This document shows positions 24,800-36,253 of a stretch of 64,000 nucleotides of DNA, in pieces. The position numbers and the translations under genes are program-made. Origin of the DNA: Oidiodendron maius Zn (lineage: Eukaryota; Ascomycota; Leotiomycetes; Myxotrichaceae); NCBI GenBank assembly GCA_000827325.1, contig KN832875.1, positions 2,108,001-2,172,000 on the forward strand, written 5' to 3'. The notes under the pieces are model-generated. The model searched no databases. It was given only the letters and a program-made list of their open reading frames with translations, and had not been told where the DNA came from. Numbering within the stretch: position 1 is the stretch's first letter; each line of letters begins with the position of its first letter.

Positions 24800-25878
24800 A
24801 TGGCCAAGGCACATGCCAACGATCAGCCTCAGGGCTTCTCCAACCGCATCGAAAAAGTCGCCATTATTGGAGTATGTCAAGGTTTTGGGCATCCTGTCTG
24901 TGAGTTAAGACTGCCATTTCTAACTCTTCACAATAGGCTGGCGGGCAAGTGGGAAAGCATATAGCAGAGCAGCTGCTCAAGACTGGCAAGCATACCGTGA
25001 CGGCCATCACGCGCCCCAGCAGCACCAGCATTATGCCTGACGGACTCCACGTTATCCGCGTCGACTACAGCAGCGATGAATTGATAGCGGCGCTCAGGGG
25101 GCAGCAAGTCTTAATCATCACCATGGCGGTGAATGCTCCGCGCGACACCATTAGCAAGCTCGTGCGTGCAGCAGCCAAGGCTAGTGTGCCGTATGTCCTA
25201 CCCAACTGGTTCGGCCATGATGCCGCCAACAATAGGCTGTGCGAGGATAGCTTGCTCAGCCATTACCGTGACAGCATCTGCGCCGAGATCAAGAATCTCG
25301 GCGTCAGCTCGTACCTCTTACTAGCGTGTGGCTTCTGGTATGAGTTTAGCCTTGGCGGTGGAGCAGACCGCTACGGCTTTGATTTCAAGAAGCGCTCATT
25401 CACCTTATTTGATGACGGTAACGTGGCCATCAACACCAGCACTTGGCCACTGTGCGGACAAGCCATCGCCAATCTACTCAGTCTGAAGGAACTCCCGGAC
25501 GACGATATGGATGAATTGCCCACCCTATCACAATTTAGAAATAGCTCCATCTATATATCGAGCTTCCGACTTAGCCAGCGCGACATGTTTGAGAGTGTCA
25601 AGCGCGTTACCGGCACCACTGATGCCGATTGGATTATCTCTCACGAGTCTGCCGAACAGCGCTGGAAGGACGGGCAGGCCGCCTTGCAGCAGGGCAACAC
25701 GAAAGCATTTACGAAGATGCTGTACAGCCGCATGTTCTTCCCCACTAGTGACGGCGACTACCAGTCCAGCCGGGGCCTCCACAACGACCTTCTCGACTTG
25801 GCAGTCGAAGATTTGGATGAGTTCACGGCAATCGGCATCCGTATGGGAGAGAATGACGAGATACCACTATCACACTGA
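24800..25878 (+). CDS. NmrA-like / isoflavone reductase-like NAD(P)-binding protein
   Basis: Two exons, 24800-24871 and 24937-25878, with a 65-bp intron (GTATGT..TAG). Product 337 aa. The splice falls inside the dinucleotide-binding glycine loop and completes VAIIGAGGQVGKH (20-32, GxxGxxG type). Then follow a TAITRPSS segment with an Arg that would contact NADP phosphate, VDYSSDELIAALRGQQVLI, and NWFGHD, matching the order in NmrA-type atypical short-chain dehydrogenases. No catalytic Tyr-x3-Lys pair in the classical SDR position is evident. Members act as NAD(P) sensors or as reductases of phenolic ethers; which applies here is not decidable. Cytosolic. Confidence 0.88.
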
Positions 25879-26512
25879 TAGAGGAGTGGTATTGGTTTCA
25901 GGAAATATTGCGATACGGTTCAACTGAGTCTTTCAGGGAAGGGTGGCATGAGATCGAGGCATCTTAAAGATGTTGCTTTTGTCTAGGACCCCAACAGGCC
26001 ATGTCCTATTGTTATCTTCCATAGGCTGTAAGCCTATTGATGTATCCGTCTCTAAAGTTTCTTGCTTTTCTGCGAGATTTTTTATTTTGTGCATGATGCC
26101 TGTTTAAAACTTTATAAAAGTTGTTTTTATACCTCAATTACCAACCAACTCCCTACAGTGGGTATACTTAGAAAAGTAAGGTTTTAGATAGGTAACTAAT
26201 AGGCTTTAAACATTGGTTTTATAATTATGCTCTACTTAAATCTAATTAATACAAAAGCACATTAATTATGAAGATAGCTTATACCCCTTATTTATTAGAC
26301 CATTATCTTACTATTTACTTAAGTATTGGTGTAAATACTCTTTAGGCTTTACTGTATAATTTTAACTTAACATAAAGAGGCTATTAGTTAAGTAAAATAT
26401 TACCAGTAGGATAAGTATAAAAGAGTTTATATTCCTATAGGAAAATATTTCGTATATCAATCTTTAATTATAGAGTAATGTTATTCTGTAGCTACAATCT
26501 TACCTATTAAAA
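25879..26512. other. AT-rich intergenic stretch
   Basis: From about 26030 strongly AT-rich with many TA steps, resembling RIP-mutated DNA, but no motif lets me name a source element. Confidence 0.45.
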
Positions 26513-27530
26513 TTATTCAGGAACTACATACAGTGGCTCAAAATCATTCCCATTGTGCTTATAAGTCTCAATATCATCCCATTCTACTCCCTCAAAACAT
26601 CTCAAGTTCACCGCCTTCATATTCTCAACCGTATCATCAACGCCCACAGCGACTCCGCAAAAAGGACAGAATTTATGTTCGAATTGCTTCATTGCGAAAG
26701 AGTAGCTGCTGATATCGCTGCCAGGAGTGAGGTAGATAGAGATCTGGGTAGGAGGACGATAAGTAAGGATTCTGCCCATCTATTTCAAAGGCTTCTGATT
26801 AGCAAGACTGTGAACCGCGGAAATGTAAATGCTACAATCAGATCAGTTCATGTCAACATACACGAGCACAGATGCTACAGTCGCATTCTCCAATCACTTC
26901 AACTTCCTTATTAAGTGGACCTCTAGTTTTCAAAGCCAGGGTCACAGCACCGCAGTGGCAAGATCCGGTGTACAATTTGCCGCCTTTTATCTCGGCTGGA
27001 GGTTCTGGTCCCGTGAAAGTGGGTGACTTGTAGAAGGGTTCATGGGCGGCACCGTCGTATTTATTTACTCTTAGTGACCAGAGATCAACGTCTTGGAGCG
27101 CTCTTGCCTGTCAAATATCAGTTTAGTCTAGGGAGTTGAAATATGTGGCAGAGATTTACGTTAACCGCGAGGCCTATACCTGGAGCCATGCCATGTTTCT
27201 GTCCTATTATTCCCGTACCACATGTAGGACAGAACTATAAGTAATTCTCTCATTAGCTCTTTGCAGCCCTCCATTATGATATGGAATATGTACCTCATGA
27301 AGCATAGAATGCTTTCCAAATTCATATTTTTTCAAGCTTCCATCTCCTTTCTCGATAGTGAAGCATCCATCGCCAGGAAAGACCCACTTATATCCTTTCT
27401 TGAAACAGATGCTGCAGTTGCATTCTGTGACCGAAGTGAGTTCTGGGATATTGATACTGAATTTGAAGGTACCACAGTGGCAGTTGCCTTTGTATGTCCT
27501 GAGCTCTACAGTCGTGTTTGGTTCTGCCAT
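26513..27530 (-). CDS. Tandem GFA-domain (Mss4-like zinc) protein
   Basis: Four exons, all phase 0: 27294-27530, 27160-27234, 26862-27107, 26513-26779; introns 59, 52 and 82 bp. Product 274 aa with two complete GFA (glutathione-dependent formaldehyde-activating enzyme-like) domains. Domain 1: NCHCG, ECNCSIC, FCPTCG. Domain 2: SCHCG, ECDCSIC, FCPFCG. Each has the C-x-C, C-x2-C and C-x2-C zinc ligands of the family. The linker between domains is about 40 residues with a proline-rich stretch. No signal peptide. Despite the family name many members have no proven formaldehyde activity; role unknown. Domain identity between halves is low except at the cysteines, so the duplication is old. Confidence 0.9.
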
Positions 27531-28641
27531 TGGGGAAAAAAGTATGACCTACGCAGCTGAAAATGGAATCAAATTCTTCAGAATAATTCGAGGAATGGTT
27601 TGTCTCTTCACCCACTTTGAACATAAACAATGCGCGTTGGTTTTTGTTGATATGTTGTTGTTTGTGGCTTTTAGGCAACCATTGCCCTTGTCCCGCCCTT
27701 AGCGGGTCATCAAGCATTCTGATTTGACACATGATATTTATCATCAGGCGGGGAAGATACCGAAACCCCATCAACATTATAACGTGACATAGTTTATCTT
27801 ATTTGCTTTCACCTAAGCTAGATTCTTATCAGATATCTCGACTCATCCGCATGGGTTATGAACCAAAGGAATAAGGTCTGAACCTCGTTCTCTTTCTTTA
27901 ATATACTGCAGTATGTTGCTTTGTGCTCTCAATGAGCGTCTGACGCCTTTCCCTGGAGTGCTTGTGTGCCCCCTCTGCAATAGTAGTTGATCACGGCAGA
28001 GGACTATTTCGCGACTTGGTACCTCCTCACACAATTAGAGGCATTGGTTAAGACATGCGTCCCCGATCTTGGTAATGGTGAGTGGCTGGCGCCAGAGCTA
28101 TAAGGCCAAGCATTTTGAGAGCAGAACAACTCGAGTTCTCTGAGACTTAATGCTAGAAGGAGCAATAGGGAAGAGGAAATCTGAGAAAATAGATATATAA
28201 GTGGTCCCTATATATAAGTTAGGATTTCTATGACGGTAGAAGAAATCGGTCTCGAGTACGAATGACGCAAATCATCTAAACTAATCATCATATAAGCGTA
28301 CATCTCACGTTAGACATCATAGAAACATTGCTATAGATAGTTTGATAGTTGAATATAGTTATTCCATTATTCAACAGCTCTAAGAAGGAAGGGGCGCATG
28401 AACTGTGTGTTGAATTGGCTGACCAGCTAACCTGGACGGCAGTAATTTTATTCCTCGCCCTAGTCCGTAGTCTTGTATCAAGCGCGATAATCCCCATATA
28501 TCCAATTTGCCATCCATCTTGCTGCTTTCAGCTAGCTAAACCATTGAAGGCAATATTTGATGGTAAGCAGCCCGTGAGTTAAGCGCTGATAATTATCGGA
28601 TTGTTGAAGAGAAGGAGAGCGTTTTAGGAAAGGGTTTATAA
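27531..28641. other. Intergenic, no gene recognised
   Basis: Lies upstream of the GFA gene and downstream of the phosphatase gene. Short frames only. Confidence 0.55.
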
Positions 28642-31410
28642 TCACGCCTTCCTGGTTTCCGTTGTAGTGGAAGTAATAGTAGCAGTCTTGAACTTTGTAG
28701 TAGTAGAAGTTGATACAATTGTTGAGCGGATAATATCAGTTATAGTAGAAGTTGACAGGATTGTTGAACGGATAATGTCAGTGACTGTGTCTATAATTAC
28801 GGTTGTCGTGCGGGAAATTGACGTTTCGGTCAATGTCTGTGTAACCGTTGCAGTGATGTGCTTTCTTATCGTTTTTGCAGTGAGCGTAACAGTTGAAGCT
28901 GGTGGGGTGAACGTCACCGTTGCTGGGGAGTTCGTCTCAGTTACGGTAGTGCTTTCAGTACTGAAGAGAACATTAGATTAGAATTCGCGAAGAAACAATT
29001 TTCAGCCTTGAGGATGTGGAATAACGTACATAGCAACTGAATCAGTTTCGGTGATGGTAGTAGAATCGGTCACTGTAGATGTCAAGGTAATTGTGGCTGA
29101 ATCTGTCTCCGTGGAAGTGACTGTTATGAATGTCGTCGTAGCCACAACCGGAGATCCCGTGGCTACAACGGTTCCACAGCTGCCCGTAGCCACGGATGAG
29201 CTGGTTGACGAAGATGTTACCGAAGCAGCAGAAGTTGTAGTGTTTGATGTTGTAGAACTACTGGAAGTTGAGCTACTTACAGGCGTGCTAGTGGTTGATG
29301 CAGGAAGAGGAGGGCCATTAACTCCCCAGACAATGTTTATCGATACAGGCAAAGGGGTCGCATATATACTGGGTTTCGCGCCTGAACTAGCCGACGATGA
29401 GGCGTAGAACGCAGGCGACCCGTTGTAGGTCAGGTTGCCATCCAGTGTCTGGCCAAAAATAGTCGCGTCACTGGATTCGACTCCGCAACCAAAGGAACTA
29501 TCGGTGCCAATTGCACAGTAGTCGTCACTGTGCTGCAGAGTAAAGGCGGTGCCGTTGCTGTATAATGGTACGGCAGTGTACGTGGCAGTGTTTTGACCAG
29601 GCGTGTTGTACCATGTGTCTGCGCTGCCAACATCGCCCTCATTTAGGCCACCGGTATAGACATATAAATGGCCTTGGCCGTTGAAGTTGGTGTAGGTAGG
29701 ATAGACGACGGTAGTGGTCGGCGTGGTAGGGTTTGTGGTTGTGGAGGGGGTTGTGCTCGTCGAAGAGGTGCTTGACGTGGTCGAAGAGGACGAATTCGTC
29801 GAGTACACATGGGCCTTGTGGAGGGTTGCAGAGTCAAAGACCGTGTTGTTCGCAGACCACAATGAAGAAACGGTCATATGAGTAGCGTTCGTGAAGGAGA
29901 TGGTCGTCCATGAGTAGTCCGAGTCCTGACGATAGACGCTGTAAGGTTGGATCGCCGTGAAAGAATCCAGGCCGTCATAGTGGCCTGCCGCTCCGTTGGT
30001 AATGTACAGAGTGGAGCTGGGATTGCTGAGACCATTCGGATCGATGACATTATTGTAAATGGGGGCAGTTCTCTCATAGAGATGCGCATGCCCATTGATG
30101 TACAGATCAACGTCGTATTCATGGAGGAGGCCTTCAAACGCAGTCCGGCAATTGGGGCAGACCGAGCTCGAGGCGGAAAGATACCAACCCCGGTGGCCGA
30201 AGACGACAATCCACGGCGTCACGGTCCGGTTGACGGATGCCAGATCGTGGGCGAGCCAGTCGATCTGCTGGTTGTCGCTGCCGAATGGCCCAGCGTACTC
30301 GGGGCTGCCTTCGTCCGGGCCGATGAGGCCATTTCCAAGGTCAGTCTCCGTATCAATATGCACGAAATGAACCATCCCATAGTCGTACGAGTACCAGAAG
30401 TTGCCTAGCCCACCGGAAGGGCCGCTCGGCATGCGCCAGTGGTTGATGTAGCCGGTAAAGTTGGTCTGGCCGGGCAGGCAGATCGACTCGGTGTATACCA
30501 CGCCGCTCGTCTTGTTCGTGGTGCCGCCGTTGTCGCAATTCGCTTCGTGATTCCCGGCATTTACCATGTACGCCTTGGCCGAGGTAATGTTGATCAATTC
30601 GTCATAGAAGGCATTCAGGATGCTCTCGTAGACTTGTGCTCCCTGGGCCGTTGTCGTGGTCGGGAGATAGCCTTGGATCTCCTCCTTCAGCCAGTAGTCA
30701 GCATACGCCATATCTCCGGCATGGACCATAAACTCATAGCCATCAATCATCTGCTCTAGAGCGGAAATGGTGGTTTGCTCATTCACACGGAGAGGATTTG
30801 ATGCCCCATTTCCGGTCACATCGCTCAACCCGAGAGCACCAAAAGTACCCTGAGAAGCGGTTAGGCATGTACCTTTCATTCAACAGAGGAAGTTCATAGG
30901 AAATACCATGTCGACAACAACTCCCACTGTGTAAGGGGTAGAATCGCCAGCCGCGCGCGCGGTGGTGAAGGCATAGGGCGTGCTGGCATTGCTGTATTGG
31001 GGAAGGTAATAATACGTCGTGTATGGCAGCAGACCAGTCAGATTCACGTGGTTATTGTACGTCAAAGAGGTAGGGTAGGTGATGGAGACGGAGGATGAAG
31101 CGGTTTGGATGAGGGCGTCAGGGCTGAGGCCGTAGACGACGGTGGGGTTGGTCAGTGGCGCGAAGGTATTCCAAGAGACTGTGAGTCGACGCGTTATTAG
31201 TATTTACATCTATTTTCCTGGTTTATCGTGCCACAAGCAAGTGTCGTGTGCCTGCTTACCCATCATGGCCGTCGGCCCCTGGTATGCTAGGCGGATCTGC
31301 ACCGGATCGGTCGCGGAATTGACGGTTTCGTAGCCATCATTGTACTGTGCCACAACACGGGCAAGAATGATCGTAACCACCACAGCAAGTAGCTGGGCAG
31401 AGGAAGGCAT
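28642..31410 (-). CDS. Secreted purple acid phosphatase with RNase T2-tail-like and Ser/Thr-rich C-terminus
   Basis: Four exons: 31260-31410, 30907-31178, 29030-30849, 28642-28960; product 853 aa. Signal peptide 1-22 (ends RVVAQ). N-terminal fibronectin-like domain (about 30-135), then metallophosphatase motifs in order: HAGDMAYADY (D187, Y190), GNHE (240-243), VVFGHRGW (359-362) and NGHAH (393-397), the two-metal site of purple acid phosphatases. After a Ser/Thr-rich linker (about 491-521) comes a beta-rich segment (about 527-650) with YCAIGTDSSFGCG that resembles the C-terminal domain attached to fungal RNase T2 enzymes. The tail is almost pure Thr/Ser/Ile/Val, including two 14-residue repeats, and lies partly in the last exon, joined by a phase-2 GTACGT..CAG intron. 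No clear GPI signal at the end. Releases phosphate from organic esters outside the cell. Confidence 0.88.
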
Positions 31411-32872
31411 GGCCGCGGGAGTCGTTCGAATCTAGTTGCGTACTGTACCGTCAAGGCGATCTCTCTCGCACGAAGGACACGGGGCAACGCGCATCTTTAT
31501 GAATCTATGCAGATATTCAGGCCGCCTGGAAATATCCCACCCCACGCACCGCCAGACGCGGGGAGCCCTTTCGGAGGGAGAACGAAAGGATGGGAGAGCT
31601 CCATCAATGGAAGTCGAAATTGACGAAACGTGCAAGCCCAGGCCGACCGGATCTCGCCCAGATGGTATGAGGGCTACGTGCACCCTGGCCCCCGAATCAG
31701 GGGTTTTGTGCGCGCTGATGCTACCTGCCCTGCATAGAAGGTCAAGAAGAAGGAAGAAGCTTTGCTGCCGCTATCTGCTATTGGCATAGTGCTACTGTAG
31801 AATCGACGGGAACCCTGCGACAGATACGATTGCTCCATCCATGTTTTGTGGTGCCAAGCCTTTGTGCACGTGGCCCATCATCTTGCGCAGTCTTCGCGGG
31901 TAAAGGCAAACTTGGGGGTGGCTTCCTCAAGAGGGGCGAAAGGCGATTGTGGGAATGGGAATGCGGCTACAATAAGTTCTTAGTATTTCGAGACCTCGAA
32001 ACCCGAATCCGCGAGCCACTTCTTTTGCACAACTCTGCAGTCGGTCTGCTAGGAGGCCTTCCGACAACAAAGGCCTTCCGACAACAAAGGCCTTCCGACA
32101 ACAAAGGCCTTCCGACAACAAAGGCCTTCCGACAACAAAGGCCTTCCGACAACAAAAGCCTTCCGACAACAAAGGCCTTCCAACAACAAAGGCCTTCCTC
32201 TTAATATGATGGCCAGCCTTTCAGTCTCCTATGTAATCGCCCTCCCGCCCCTATGGCAAACGGATGATTCGTATATCCGTAAACGTAGCAGTAGCGGCGC
32301 ACCATATATATTGTGTGGTTATATGCAGCTTAGAACTCTAGTTAACTGAATAACAACGATTCCACACACATGCTGATGAATCGTTTGATCCTGTAACCTC
32401 TGACAGTAACAGATCATTTTTTAAATATAGAGAGCTACTGAGCCGCAAACCCTAGAAGCCAGTAGTGTGTATTAATTTTTGAGCTTCTATTTATTCTTTG
32501 TTTCTCATATCGCGAGACTCCAGAGTCCAGTTATATGCAGAAAAGTCATTTAGGATTATACTACTTTAGAAACACCTTTCTTCTTATATTAGCAAATGAG
32601 GATGTTTTGTAGTGAATCTCCATAACCAAATAACCCTATCTCATGTATGCAAAGCGGTCATCAATCGACTTTCTCCATAAAAAAATGTAGATATATGTAG
32701 TTATGAGGAGTTGAGTTACTAATTAACTTATAATAATTATTATAATAATAGTCTCGACATAGAACATACTCTCACGATGCTACTAATACCTCCAACCTCG
32801 ATTGTCCTGTCTACTCAGTAATATTTTTTAGAAGTTATTATTATTATTATTTAGTCATGGAAATTCCTTACT
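31411..32872. other. Intergenic region with a minisatellite
   Basis: No gene recognised. GC-rich promoter side of the phosphatase to about 31900, then the 17-bp minisatellite, then AT-rich sequence with TTA/TAA trinucleotide runs at 32727-32750 and 32836-32853. Confidence 0.6.
32055..32198. repeat. Minisatellite, 17-bp unit, 8.5 copies
   Basis: Unit GGCCTTCCGACAACAAA repeated in perfect register. Copies 1-6 are identical; copy 7 begins with A instead of G, copy 8 has CCAAC for CCGAC, and a partial ninth copy ends at 32198. Both variants are G-to-A changes at the 3' end of the array. Confidence 0.97.
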
Positions 32873-34059
32873 CTACTCGACAAGCCTTTTGACCGATTCC
32901 ACAATTCGAAGAATCCTTTGCCGATTAAGAAAACTAGGCGAGGTGTCTAGAAGCTCTTCTGCTTTCAGACAGAGAAATGGCCAATCAATATCTGCAATCG
33001 CATTTAGTTCTTCCAGATCTATATCAAGATCGGAAAGAACGTCTTGGGGGATACGCCTCCGCCAGTATGAGTCCGGAACCTGCCATTCTAACATCTCTAG
33101 TGCTAATAGAGTGTCTGTACCGTGTATATAATCCAGGATGTTATAGACGATCTCAAGAGGCAGATGACTGCTAATTGCCACAGAATTGTTATAGAATCTC
33201 CAGCTTCTTAAAGTGCGTAGCCTTTTCTTTCTAGCAAATTCCTTAATACGGGGGGTAAAGTGCTCGAACATCTCTCTATTGGTCGGATTTGTTAGTGTAG
33301 CCACCGGGTCTGAATCACAGACGCTATAGCCTTGATAACCATCCTCATAGAAACTTTGCAACACAGCATCCCAGACTTTGCGGTTATTTTTGATTTTAAT
33401 ACTATTACCAAGGCCGAAGAAGTATGCCCCCGTCCATCGCTTATGTAGAACATGCACAAGTCGCTCTAGGTCGTGGCTCCCTCTGCAAGGACCAATATGG
33501 CGTTCGAGTATATCCCAACAACAAGAGTGGATTGGTATACCAATAGGATTCTCACCAAACTCTGGCTGATACGGGTTATAAGTCCAGAGATTGGGCACAT
33601 CAAACCGAATTTTCTGGGTATATTTGGAACATTTCCGAGGCTTGTTTAACCAACAAAAGGGCGTCGAAATAGTCGAAGATTTCATTGGTACTAGTAAAGT
33701 ACTGAGCAGGTTACCGTTGAGGGCACTTGAAATTTGAGGTCTTTTTGTGTGACCTATACCCGATATATGATATTTAAAGAGGCCGCAATTATTCTTCCTT
33801 TTCCTTTTCATCTTTAGGATAAGGACTTTTGGGTATTAGTAAACTTATATATTTAAGTTGGCCGTAAAAAGTATAAATATTTAAACTAACCCGCACGATA
33901 AAGAGACATCCAATACTTTGGATCCTCGGGTGTTCCCCAGCGTCGGGCAGCTGGAATTGGAGGCCCGATGGAGTCGATGAAATAATTGTAATCCACAATG
34001 GGTGCGCTACAGACGCTGCACAAAGGCAATTGCAGGTGGAATTCGTCTCTATACACCAT
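32873..34059 (-). CDS. F-box-like protein of unknown function
   Basis: Two exons, 33891-34059 and 32873-33753, with a 137-bp intron (GTTAGT..TAG). Product 349 aa. The N-terminus has a C-x2-C pair (PLCSVCSAP, about 13-21), then RRWGTPEDPKYWMSLYRAG, a composition seen in fungal F-box-type proteins. The C-terminal third carries SSHLPLEIVYNILDYI, an F-box-like helix start (LPxEIxxxIL), followed by WRRRIP and leucine-rich helices. The usual order is F-box first; here it is C-terminal, as in a group of fungal proteins of unknown role. If functional it would link a substrate to an SCF ubiquitin ligase; this is inference. Surroundings are AT-rich repeats. Confidence 0.72.
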
Positions 34060-36013
34060 TTGTATTTTTTGGATATAATTATTTTAAACCAGAATTATGC
34101 AAAATAGACCCAGAAAGAAAGTATTCGTTGTCAAAGACAGGAAATATTACCGAGAGGAGTTTGTTTAAGTTCTAGGAAACGAAAACAAAATGAGTTACCA
34201 GACCACCCCATCATATAATAAATTTCTCCCCTAATAAATTAGCCTATAACTTCATATACTTGTAATCTTATAACTATACACAACGTAATTGCGGATCTAC
34301 TTTAGAGTGGGCTAAGAGCCAATTTGTAGCTTAGTTTAGTAATGCTCATTAATCATACACAAATTTTATGAGGTCACTATTCTTGTTAATACACGCCCGC
34401 CTTTTGAGAGCCGCTAACTAGCTTTGCGTAATGCCTTAAATATAGAGGATTGTACTCTAAGCATTGTTCTTCCTATTCTAACACAAATGAGTACGAGCTA
34501 GCCTTAGCCTTAGTAGGAGAAGGCAGAAGGATTTGTAACGAGCCTAATTTACAATTCCATTAACTTAATGTTACGGAATATAGGACGGAAATTATTATCG
34601 CATGGTAAGCACCTAAATCACCTGGATAAAAATAGAGTAGCGGTTACACATTGACGTACGCGTGAAGTATTAAATATGCTGCGTATATTTTTATTACGGC
34701 ATTTTCCTAACACCGACCCCACATCCCTGAAAATAGGAAAAAACTGACTTCACAACTTAATTAATTACCACAGCCGACTTTTCAGGGCATTTGAGCATCT
34801 AAGTGTGGTAACCTGTAATGGTAAGGTACCTTCTAATTGGTCTACCTACTAGTATAAACTTGAGTAACCCAACAGAAACAACGCGTCGCGTTATTTGCTT
34901 ACGAGGTTCCATCCGTTATACTGATAATAGAGCATTTTTAGTGATTTCAAGTAATATTCGGCTGTGCTATCAATTCTGATACCCACTGGTGATTGCTAAT
35001 GTCTGCTTATACTTACCCCTGTAAATGAGCACTCAAACGAGCCAATTATATAACTACCTATCATTTTACTGGGGTCCAATAAAATCACTACAGTACCTAT
35101 TTTTACTCTGTAGGGAGCTTCCAGCCTCTTACAACCCCGCGCTAGTGAAAGGTACGCCCTGCTTGAGGCGGAAGGGCCGAGCAACCGCCTAAAGATAATA
35201 TATAGATAGCGAAGGCATCTGGGTCCAGACTTACCGAGACCTACCTACCAGAAAGCATAACAGCGAAAACTCCACCCGCCTCAATTACACATACGCGTAT
35301 GCAATATTTTATTATTTAGTGTCTCCTCAAAATTCTATCTTATGAGCAAGGCCAGCGAGTAGTAGGGGAATCCCCCACGCCGCGGCCCAATATATACTAC
35401 GGCATACTATACATGATATGTGGAAAAAGGTGTTGAAGAGCCGTCATACTAAGGCATCGGCACAGTCGGTCCTGACGACATCGGCAGCCACGCTGGTGGA
35501 CTCGGGGATCCAAGGCCTCGACAACTCGCGCGGCTTGTCGACGGCTGTAGCCGAGCTAGCGTCTGGGTGACTTTGCGATCGACCAGTTTGATTTATAAAG
35601 GGATATAGTAGTCTAATTAAGAATAAAGGTCTATATAAGCTTGAGAGTCTTACCAAGATCGTACGAGGACTGGCAGATAAACCAGCTACGGCCAGAAGGC
35701 AGCCCTCTACGTGACCATCCTTTGCTCACTCGGGGAAGGAGCGCAGAACGCAGCAAGCAGACAGCAAGCAGACGATCAACGGCTCACCATGCATTCCTGT
35801 GAGACAGGACCTCCCGGCCAGCCTGGATTCGGTGTTGTCCGTGGAGGCAGGCGAGTCAATAGCCAGACGGGAACTTGAGCTCGAGATAAGTTAAGTTAAC
35901 CACACTGCAATTGGAGTTTAAAAATTAGTCAAATAGCTTCAGCTGTAGAGTGTTAATTTTCTTAGATTGGTGAACCTTCGGATTGATTAGTCAGCAATTC
36001 ATCGGAAGAACCA
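34060..36013. other. AT-rich intergenic stretch
   Basis: No gene recognised. AT-rich to about 35350; a GC-normal island follows at about 35380-35880 with no identifiable element. The end abuts the target duplication of the Mutator-like element. Confidence 0.5.
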
Positions 36014-36038
36014 CAGATGCACGGCTCGTGTTACAAAC

Positions 36039-36253
36039 CACCAGTGGTGGTCAGTGCTCTTGCAACACTCGAATTTTCAGACCGTATTTCTCAAGTCAAC
36101 CACAGCGTTAAAACTTAGATAAACCACATAGCAATTGAAAGCCATCCACATACAGTACTAATCTTTAATCAAATTTCAAATTTTATGTTGTGCTGTAAAG
36201 TGATATGTGGATGATAAAATTCGGTGTTGCAAGAGCACTGACCACCACTGGTG
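36039..36253. mobile_element. MITE inserted in the left TIR of the Mutator-like element
   Basis: 215 bp with 30-bp near-perfect inverted ends: CACCAGTGGTGGTCAGTGCT... at 36039-36068 and its reverse complement at 36224-36253. Comparing the interrupted left TIR with the intact right TIR shows exactly what was inserted: TTACAAAC / AACACACC, implying a 3-bp AAC duplication. No coding capacity. Superfamily uncertain: a 3-bp duplication suggests PIF/Harbinger, but CAGTGGTGG ends resemble hAT. Confidence 0.85.

Noticed and set aside
32051-32204. CRISPR-like array at the 17-bp repeat
   Set aside because: Units are directly adjacent with no spacers; it is a minisatellite in a eukaryote.
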